Source: Spirochaetales bacterium
GTDB lineage: Bacteria; Spirochaetota; Spirochaetia; ARS1246
Assembly: GCA_018644745.1 (NCBI GenBank)
Contig: JABGPX010001009.1
Span: 1-7,466 of the forward strand
Direction: 5' to 3'
Length of the DNA stretch: 7,466 nucleotides
In this document: positions 1 to 5,141 of the stretch, one piece after another
Layout: each line of letters begins with the position of its first letter
Position numbering within the stretch: position 1 is the stretch's first letter
Program-made: the position numbers and the translations under genes
Notes under the pieces: generated by a model
What the model was told of the DNA's origin: nothing
Seen by the model: the letters and a program-made list of their open reading frames with translations, nothing else
Databases searched by the model: none

Positions 1-1143
1 CGTTAATTTTTGAATCGCCATTTGTGTGCGCACGAAAGCCGCTACACCTTCCGGCAATGCAGGTATAGTTTGAGGATGAACTCCGGAACCGTCTACCTCA
101 ACCGGCACCTCTATAATGCCGTCAGCCATTACATTCGGCACATATAACCCTTCGTTCATCACATTTGCTGAAATGAACCGGGCCCGAGCATTCTTAGAAT
201 GGGCGACGATCATGGGAATGACGACTTCTCTTGAAGAAATCGATATTTCGGATAGAGGTTTCTCTCCATTTATATATGGTGCAAGCAAGTCAATTTCGCT
301 TTTATGCCCATCGTTTATCCCTCGGCTTTCCAATCCGTGCACCCATTTATTCTTCATGTATTCCGCGCCAAAGGAAAAGTATTCGCCTGCGTGCGTATTG
401 TCAGGGTAGGTGAGCATGCCGTAAATTTCCAGCAGTTTTTTGGGCAGCGTAAATTCTTGATTCTTGTTTTTTGCGGCGGCTTCCCGCAGGCTCGGATAAA
501 GATCTTTGCCGGTTTTTCGTTCTTTTATCTCATGGAGCCAGAACAGATGGTTTATGCCCCCTCCGGTTATGTCTATGTCATCCTCGGTTTTCTTAAGCAT
601 CTGACAGATCGCCTGCAAAGCATCGTGTTGTCCATGACATAAACCAATGGAGTTGAGTTCCGTTAGGGTTGATAAGGCGTACAGCACGCGACTCTCAGGA
701 TTTGAAAAATTTAGCACAAAAGCCGAAGGGCAAGTTCGTTCAATGTCCTTGGCAATTGATAGGATTACATGGATGTTTCGCAGAGCATGAAAAAGCGCAC
801 CCGGCCCGCCGTTCTCTCCATATGCCTGCTTAAACCCGTACGCATAAGGAACCCTGAAATCTTGTTCCCAGAGCTCATATCGCTGCTGGGTTACAGAAAT
901 CAGCACATAATCCGCGCCGGGCAGGGCTTCTTCGCGCTGTGTCGTCGCAGTTACAACGGTTGAAGATTCCAGGTTTTTTTTTAGCATGGTTGAAAGTTTG
1001 TGAATCGAACCTAATCGCTGGGGGTCGGTATCGACCAGAACGAGTTCAACTCCCGCGGACCCAAGGGATGTGTTGCAGAGAACATCGGTAACCGTTCGTC
1101 GCCCGAAGGTGGAGCTTCCCGCACCAATAACTACTATCTTCAT
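1..1143 (-). CDS. Glycoside hydrolase family 4 enzyme, probable alpha-glucuronidase, C-terminus cut by window edge
   Basis: The minus strand is open from an ATG at 1143 to the window edge, giving 381 residues. It begins MKIVVIGAGSS, an NAD-binding Rossmann start, with Asp38 at the end of beta-2 (VLVDTD). GH4 landmarks follow in order: a GGPGALFHALRNI stretch (112-124), NFSNPES (145-151), Cys169-His170-Gly171 and GGGINH (194-199). Cys169 and His199 fit the divalent-metal ligands of the family. GH4 enzymes are cytoplasmic and cleave glycosides by NAD- and Mn-dependent oxidation, elimination and re-reduction. From memory of the family, CHG-type motifs mark alpha-glucuronidases, while other residues after the Cys mark galactosidases, glucosidases and phospho-glycosidases; the substrate is therefore likely but unproven. 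GH4 proteins usually have about 430-480 residues, so roughly 50-100 are missing to the left. The start lies one base after the hydrolase stop (TGATATG), with AAAGG about 11 bases upstream inside the hydrolase gene, which points to translational coupling. Confidence 0.9.
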   Translation of the reverse strand, partial: MKIVVIGAGSSTFGRRTVTDVLCNTSLGSAGVELVLVDTDPQRLGSIHKLSTMLKKNLESSTVVTATTQREEALPGADYVLISVTQQRYELWEQDFRVPYAYGFKQAYGENGGPGALFHALRNIHVILSIAKDIERTCPSAFVLNFSNPESRVLYALSTLTELNSIGLCHGQHDALQAICQMLKKTEDDIDITGGGINHLFWLHEIKERKTGKDLYPSLREAAAKNKNQEFTLPKKLLEIYGMLTYPDNTHAGEYFSFGAEYMKNKWVHGLESRGINDGHKSEIDLLAPYINGEKPLSEISISSREVVIPMIVAHSKNARARFISANVMNEGLYVPNVMADGIIEVPVEVDGSGVHPQTIPALPEGVAAFVRTQMAIQKLT

Positions 1144-1144
1144 A

Positions 1145-1942
1145 TCAATTCTTACCTTTCTCAATACAGCTAATGAAATCGTTAATAGTACCTGCCACTT
1201 CCTCTGGCTTCTCCACGGTGAGTTTATGTGATGCATTGGCAACCCAATGGACTTTTATCATCGTATTTTCCGGTATTTCCATGATACTGTTCGTCGGTCT
1301 CGGTCGCCCTCTGTCACCCCATATTTCCAGCACCGGGACACCAGCTCGGACAAGTATCTCGTACCCATTCCATCTCCGCCACATGGTTCCAAAGGTTTGT
1401 CTCTGTTCCTTCGTCCAGTTACCAAGCCAGGAATCTAACCGTCTTTTTTCATCTTCTTGAAGCCATTGGGCAATCGCCGAATTCTCAAACACCGCATTGT
1501 CGTTCCCAAACGCATTCTTCTGAACATGGAAGGACGTCCAACCTTCTATTGGGATTGAACAGATTAGACGATTCGCGCTGTTTTTAATTATATCGATTGA
1601 TGTCATTGCCCCAAGGCTGTGCCCCGATACCGCGAAGCGTTTAACTCCGACGGCGTCCGCGACTGATAACACATCGGCGGATAAAGTCTCAATCGAGTAG
1701 TCAAGCGGCGCGAAGGAACTCTCTCCATGGCCCGGCATGTCGATTACAGCGATTGAAAAATCAGAGTCTATATATGAAAGAAACGGTATAGCCGATACTG
1801 CATCCGACCAGGTGCCCGGAACATAGATCAGCTGCGGCCCGCTTCCATGCTTTACCAGTACGGATATATCTCTCGTATCAGGCGTGGTGATTACCTGTCT
1901 TTGCCAATTTGGTATCTCAATAGAGCTTCTTATCGCGGCCAT
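1145..1942 (-). CDS. Alpha/beta hydrolase (serine esterase/lipase-like fold)
   Basis: This encodes 265 residues from the ATG at 1942, a normal size for a single-domain alpha/beta hydrolase. Visible elements are the oxyanion-region motif VPGTW (about 41-45), DMPGHGES (about 68-75), the nucleophile elbow GHSLG with Ser109, Asp210 in EIWGDRG and His239 in NASHKL. Together these give a complete Ser-Asp-His triad. There is no signal peptide, so it should be cytoplasmic. The family includes esterases, lactonases, C-C hydrolases and others, so the reaction cannot be named. Sitting first in an operon with a GH4 enzyme, it may remove an ester from an imported oligosaccharide (inference). The frame is also open back to a TTG at 2020. 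I prefer the ATG because AAGG stands 7 bases before it, whereas the TTG has no ribosome-binding site and lies inside the operator and upstream of the predicted transcription start. The upstream 26 codons (YYIKRLIKQIEEL...) could still be real. Confidence 0.87.
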   Translation of the reverse strand: MAAIRSSIEIPNWQRQVITTPDTRDISVLVKHGSGPQLIYVPGTWSDAVSAIPFLSYIDSDFSIAVIDMPGHGESSFAPLDYSIETLSADVLSVADAVGVKRFAVSGHSLGAMTSIDIIKNSANRLICSIPIEGWTSFHVQKNAFGNDNAVFENSAIAQWLQEDEKRRLDSWLGNWTKEQRQTFGTMWRRWNGYEILVRAGVPVLEIWGDRGRPRPTNSIMEIPENTMIKVHWVANASHKLTVEKPEEVAGTINDFISCIEKGKN

Positions 1943-2008
1943 GCTGCCGCCTTGATGGTTTTCATTGTCTATTTTCAATTCCTCAATCTGCTTGATGAGG
2001 CGTTTTAT

Positions 2009-2049
2009 ATAATAGCTCAAACGTTTGAATTGGTAAAGAGATTTTTTTT
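2009..2049 (-). promoter_or_regulatory. Predicted promoter of the hydrolase/GH4 operon with upstream A-tract
   Basis: On the minus strand, TTTACC (2037-2032) and TATTAT (2014-2009) are separated by 17 bases, a sigma-70-like arrangement. A run of eight A (2049-2042) sits just upstream of the -35, like an UP element. The palindrome at 2017-2028 fills the spacer, an ideal position for repression. Predicted transcription start is near 2002, leaving a leader of about 60 bases before the ATG at 1942. This was found by eye only. Confidence 0.5.
2017..2028. promoter_or_regulatory. LacI-family operator O1 (leftward promoter)
   Basis: TCAAACGTTTGA is a perfect 12-bp palindrome with the central CG typical of LacI/PurR-family operators. 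It shares the 8-bp core AAACGTTT with the second palindrome at 2132-2147. It lies between the predicted -35 and -10 of the hydrolase promoter and 136 bp before the repressor start codon. Assignment to the adjacent repressor is inferred from symmetry, repetition and location. Confidence 0.75.
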
Positions 2050-2100
2050 AGCTGAATAGACAGAAAAATGCACATGAAAATGATGAGTTTGAGAAAAAAC

Positions 2101-2130
2101 TTGACAGCTTTATAGGGCTTACGATAAGAT
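2101..2130 (+). promoter_or_regulatory. Predicted promoter of the repressor/transporter operon
   Basis: A perfect -35 hexamer TTGACA (2101-2106) is followed after 18 bases by TAAGAT (2125-2130), a 4/6 match to TATAAT. An A6 tract (2094-2099) directly precedes the -35. The predicted start is near 2137, inside the palindrome at 2132-2147, which leaves a short leader of about 27 bases before the GTG at 2164. Confidence 0.65.
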
Positions 2131-2131
2131 A

Positions 2132-2147
2132 ACTTAAACGTTTAAGT
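2132..2147. promoter_or_regulatory. LacI-family operator O2 (repressor/transporter promoter)
   Basis: ACTTAAACGTTTAAGT is a perfect 16-bp palindrome with a central CG. It spans the predicted transcription start of the repressor gene, so binding would block initiation and make the repressor self-regulating. It is more symmetrical than O1 and may be the higher-affinity site. The centres of O1 and O2 are 117 bp apart. Confidence 0.82.
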
Positions 2148-2163
2148 CAGGAGCAGCTTCGTA

Positions 2164-3246
2164 GTGGTAACATTGAAGGATGTGGCTCAGCGAGCGAATG
2201 TCTCAATAGCTACGGTTTCTCTTGTTTTAAACGGGAAGCCTTCGATTAGTGAAGCTACTCGAACAAAGGTGCTTTCGCTGGTAGATGAACTGGGATACCG
2301 CCCTAATATGGTAGCTAGAAGCGTTAAAACTAATAGAACCAAGGCGATTAGTGTTCTTGTGCCTACAATAACCAATCCGGCATATCCAAACGTAGTACAT
2401 GGGATAGAATCCTCGGCAAGAAAGGAAGGATATCAGGTTATTCTCTGCTGCTACGCCGGAGATCATATATCGCCGATTGATATTGATTGCTTATCAGATT
2501 TATACGACAGAATGATTGACGGGATGATTATTTGCGGTGTTCCAACTATGCCGAGTAAACGCCACGACCTGCGAGCGTCAGCGACAATGGCTGGTTTTAT
2601 CAGCAGAGGCACTCCTTTTGTTTTTTTAAGTGATCCGGAGCAGTTGGATCATTTCGCAAAAACTTTTGATATTGATCTGGAGAAGCACGCCGGCTTGTTC
2701 CATCTGCTCTCGGTAGACAGGGAAAGCGCCGCTTTCAAGGCTGTCACCTATTTGATAAAAGTCGGTCATAAAAGAATTGCATTAGTTGGAGATGATACTC
2801 GGGATACATACCCGCACAACATTCCATTTCTCCGAAAGCTTCACGGGTACAAACGGGCATTGGAAACCAATGCAATGTCTTTCGACGCCTCTCTCGTTGC
2901 GGGCGCTTCATCAGAATTCGAAGGCGGCGAGCAATGTGTGGAGCATCTTTTGCAGGTAGGTGATGCGCCAACAGCAATTTTCTGTACGGGTGATTCATTG
3001 GCCCTTGGTGTTTTGCGGGGAGCACGGAGATTAGGGGTACATGTGCCTGCCGAGTTGGCGGTAATTGGTTTTGACAACATACCGGTTGCCAGTTATTTGA
3101 ATCCGACTCTTTCCACCGTTGCAATGCCTACTGAACGCATAACGCAGGAAGCATTCCGAAGGCTGCATAAATTGATGAGCGGAGAAGCAATCCTACCAAA
3201 TAGAATGCAGTTTGATACTGAACTTATAATCAGGGAATCATGTTGA
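2164..3246 (+). CDS. LacI/GalR-family transcriptional regulator
   Basis: This 360-residue protein has an N-terminal LacI helix-turn-helix (TLKDVAQRANVSIATVSLVL, residues 3-22). A hinge helix (about 46-60, ending NRTKAISVLVP) and a periplasmic-binding-protein-like effector domain follow, with recognisable late motifs GHKRIALVGD (201-210), PTAIFCTGDSLALGVL (269-284) and AVIGFDNIPVASYLNPTLSTV (299-319). Family members usually have 330-345 residues. The extra length appears around 125-185, between VPTMPSK and the LLSVDRESA segment. Residue 54, normally the minor-groove Leu lever, is Val. The start is GTG, preceded by AGGAG (2149-2153) at 10 bases. It is the first gene of the transporter operon and its promoter carries operator O2, so negative autoregulation is likely. 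The effector is unknown but probably a sugar derived from the imported substrate. The stop codon abuts the ribosome-binding site of the next gene. Confidence 0.95.
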   Translation: MVTLKDVAQRANVSIATVSLVLNGKPSISEATRTKVLSLVDELGYRPNMVARSVKTNRTKAISVLVPTITNPAYPNVVHGIESSARKEGYQVILCCYAGDHISPIDIDCLSDLYDRMIDGMIICGVPTMPSKRHDLRASATMAGFISRGTPFVFLSDPEQLDHFAKTFDIDLEKHAGLFHLLSVDRESAAFKAVTYLIKVGHKRIALVGDDTRDTYPHNIPFLRKLHGYKRALETNAMSFDASLVAGASSEFEGGEQCVEHLLQVGDAPTAIFCTGDSLALGVLRGARRLGVHVPAELAVIGFDNIPVASYLNPTLSTVAMPTERITQEAFRRLHKLMSGEAILPNRMQFDTELIIRESC

Positions 3247-3259
3247 AAGGAGAGCTTGT

Positions 3260-4213
3260 TTGTCATCCATAGTCGATTCATCGGTTAATACTCGCCGCTT
3301 TTCTCGCGTAAGAGCCATTGGAAGAGATTTGCTCAAGAATCGATCTTTATACTTATTGGCCGTCCCTGGATTGGCATATTTTGTCATTTTTAAATACATG
3401 CCGATGTACGGAATTATTGTTTCTTTCAAGGACTTTTCCGCAAGACTCGGCATTATGCAGAGTGAGTGGGTAGGATTCAAACATTTCATCAGGCTTTTCA
3501 ATAGTATTGATTTTAAATTCCTGGTGCGAAATACCCTCCTAATAAACGTATATCGAATTTTTGTTATCACGCCCATCGTAATTATTTTCGCTCTCATGCT
3601 CAATGAGCTTAAAAACTTACGGCTAAAGAAAGTACTTCAGACAATTTCGTATTTCCCCCACTTTATTTCCTGGGTGGTAGTGAGCGGTATTTTCTTTCAG
3701 TTGTTTGCACCTCAATCAGGATCTATTAACCGATTACTCATCGACGCGGGAGTTAAACCGCTCACTTTTCTTATTAACCCTCGGGCGTTTCGCAGCCTTA
3801 TTGTGTTTTCCGGCGCGTGGAAGGAGCTTGGCTGGAGTTCTATAATTTACTTAGCGGCGATGGCCGGCATAAACCAGGAACTCTATGAGGCCGCCGAAAT
3901 AGACGGTGCGGCAAAACTCAGGCAGATTTACCATGTTACTCTGCCGGGTATAATGCCGACGGTTATCACTCTGCTGCTCATTAATATTGGACACATCATG
4001 TCCGTTGGATTTGAGCAGGTCTATGTTTTTCTCAATCCGATGCTTTATCGGGTTGGTGACGTCTTCTCTACGTATATCTTCCGGGTCGGGCTCGGACAGG
4101 GGCGGTTCAGTTATACCGCGGCGGTTGGGCTCTTCAACACCCTCATTGGTTTTGGTTTGCTTGTCTTTGCCAATTGGATCAGTAGAAGAATGGCAGAAGA
4201 GAGTTTGTGGTAA
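3260..4213 (+). CDS. ABC sugar transporter permease, LplB/UgpA type
   Basis: This 317-residue inner-membrane protein has a cytoplasmic N-terminus and about six hydrophobic segments (roughly 30-47, 97-115, 133-150, 178-202, 232-250 and 288-306). The opening SLYLLAVPGLAYFVIFKYMPMYG is typical of LplB-like permeases. The EAA loop that contacts the ATPase is clear at 210-230 (EAAEIDGAAKLRQIYHVTLPG). The start is TTG at 3260, chosen because AAGGAG (3247-3252) stands 7 bases upstream and the LplB-like N-terminus begins soon after. It is 13 bases past the repressor stop and so almost certainly co-transcribed. It should pair with the next permease to form the membrane channel of a polysaccharide/oligosaccharide importer (CUT1 class). 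Substrate cannot be read from the permease. Confidence 0.95.
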   Translation: MSSIVDSSVNTRRFSRVRAIGRDLLKNRSLYLLAVPGLAYFVIFKYMPMYGIIVSFKDFSARLGIMQSEWVGFKHFIRLFNSIDFKFLVRNTLLINVYRIFVITPIVIIFALMLNELKNLRLKKVLQTISYFPHFISWVVVSGIFFQLFAPQSGSINRLLIDAGVKPLTFLINPRAFRSLIVFSGAWKELGWSSIIYLAAMAGINQELYEAAEIDGAAKLRQIYHVTLPGIMPTVITLLLINIGHIMSVGFEQVYVFLNPMLYRVGDVFSTYIFRVGLGQGRFSYTAAVGLFNTLIGFGLLVFANWISRRMAEESLW

Positions 4214-4214
4214 T

Positions 4215-5087
4215 ATGAGAAAAAAAATCACCCCCGGCGAAAAATGGTTTGGAGTATTCAATCTGGTTTTTCTCGTCGGTTTCTCGTTAACAATTCTCTA
4301 TCCCTTCGCCCATGTAGCGGCAAGCGCGATGAGCGACAACGCCGCCGTAGTCGGTGGAAAGGTTACTTTCTATCCTGTGGGTTTGCCCCTCGAGCCGGTG
4401 CGGCAGCTTACGGTGAACCAGGCGTACCGCACATCTATGTTCAATACGATATTTATCACCGCTGTCGGAACTGTATTTAATATGATTATTACGGCCACTC
4501 TTGCGTACCCGCTTTCCCGCAAAACCCTAAAGCTTTGGGCTTTTCTGAATTTTGCCGTCGTATTTACGATGTTTTTTAGCGGAGGAATGATTCCCACATA
4601 TCTTATTATCCGTAATCTCGGCATTATAGATACCTATTGGGCCTACCTATTGCCGGGGCTGATTTCGCCATTTTATTGCATTCTGCTCCGAAATTTCTTC
4701 TCATCAATTCCAAAGGAACTCGAAGAATCCGCAATTATCGACGGTGCGGGGCAGGTGCGGGTCCTTTTTCAGATAATCATTCCTCTGTCAGCCGCGGCTA
4801 TCGCTACGATAGGGCTCTTTTATGCGGTGGGGCATTGGAATGTATTTATGTTGGCCATTATGTATATTTCGAAACGAAGTCTTTGGACTCTGCAAATGTT
4901 TTTACGGGAGATTGTAGCTCAGTCCGCGTCGATATTGGAATCTCCCGAATTGCCGGAAGATGAAGTTGCCTTAGAATCGCTTCGGATGGCGGCGATTCTG
5001 GTAAGTGTTATCCCGATCTTATGCGTTTATCCTTTTGTGCAAAAATATTTTGTGAAAGGTGTAATGGTAGGATCTGTAAAGGGTTAG
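4215..5087 (+). CDS. ABC sugar transporter permease, LplC/UgpE type
   Basis: This 290-residue inner-membrane protein is the usual partner of an LplB-type permease. It starts MRKKITPGEKWFGVFN and has hydrophobic segments near 14-38, 76-98, 107-130, 140-158, 192-210 and 258-275. The EAA loop lies at about 170-190 (EESAIIDGAGQVRVLFQIIIP). The end, KYFVKGVMVGSVKG, is the family's characteristic C-terminus. The frame is open upstream to an ATG at 3987, but that part overlaps the preceding permease and lacks family similarity. The ATG at 4215 gives the normal length and lies one base after the upstream stop (TAATATG), with only a weak ribosome-binding site (AGAGAG), so translation is probably coupled. 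No ATPase gene is present in the visible operon. These systems often use a shared ATPase encoded elsewhere (MsmX/MsiK type). Confidence 0.95.
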   Translation: MRKKITPGEKWFGVFNLVFLVGFSLTILYPFAHVAASAMSDNAAVVGGKVTFYPVGLPLEPVRQLTVNQAYRTSMFNTIFITAVGTVFNMIITATLAYPLSRKTLKLWAFLNFAVVFTMFFSGGMIPTYLIIRNLGIIDTYWAYLLPGLISPFYCILLRNFFSSIPKELEESAIIDGAGQVRVLFQIIIPLSAAAIATIGLFYAVGHWNVFMLAIMYISKRSLWTLQMFLREIVAQSASILESPELPEDEVALESLRMAAILVSVIPILCVYPFVQKYFVKGVMVGSVKG

Positions 5088-5097
5088 GTTGTGAAGC

Positions 5098-5114
5098 GGG
5101 TTACGTTGTAGCCC
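5098..5114 (+). other. Small mRNA hairpin upstream of the binding-protein gene
   Basis: GGGTTAC (5098-5104) can pair with GTAGCCC (5108-5114), a 7-bp stem with one U-G pair and a 3-base loop. It lies in the 54-base gap between permease and binding-protein genes, and no T-run follows, so it is not a terminator. It could protect the 5' end of a processed binding-protein mRNA and so raise its level over the permeases (inference). Confidence 0.35.
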
Positions 5115-5141
5115 ATTAAATATATCTGGAGGAGAAAGAGG

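Noticed and set aside
116..963. Plus-strand open frames of 60-112 codons at 116-409, 304-642 and 769-963
   Set aside because: They lie antisense to the GH4 gene, whose minus-strand frame is continuous and has clear family motifs; their translations show no recognisable domain.
2744..3124. 126-codon minus-strand open frame inside the repressor gene
   Set aside because: It is antisense to a well-supported LacI-family coding region and has no ribosome-binding context or recognisable motif.
3987..4214. N-terminal extension of the second permease from an ATG at 3987
   Set aside because: It overlaps the end of the first permease in another frame, looks unlike any permease N-terminus, and the ATG at 4215 gives normal family length and a coupled start.
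3851..4261. 136-codon minus-strand open frame across the permease junction
   Set aside because: It is a composition shadow of two hydrophobic permease genes; its low-complexity charged translation resembles no family.
5098..5114. Hairpin considered as a terminator between permease and binding-protein genes
   Set aside because: The stem is short, contains a U-G pair and is followed by ATTAAATATATC rather than a T-run.
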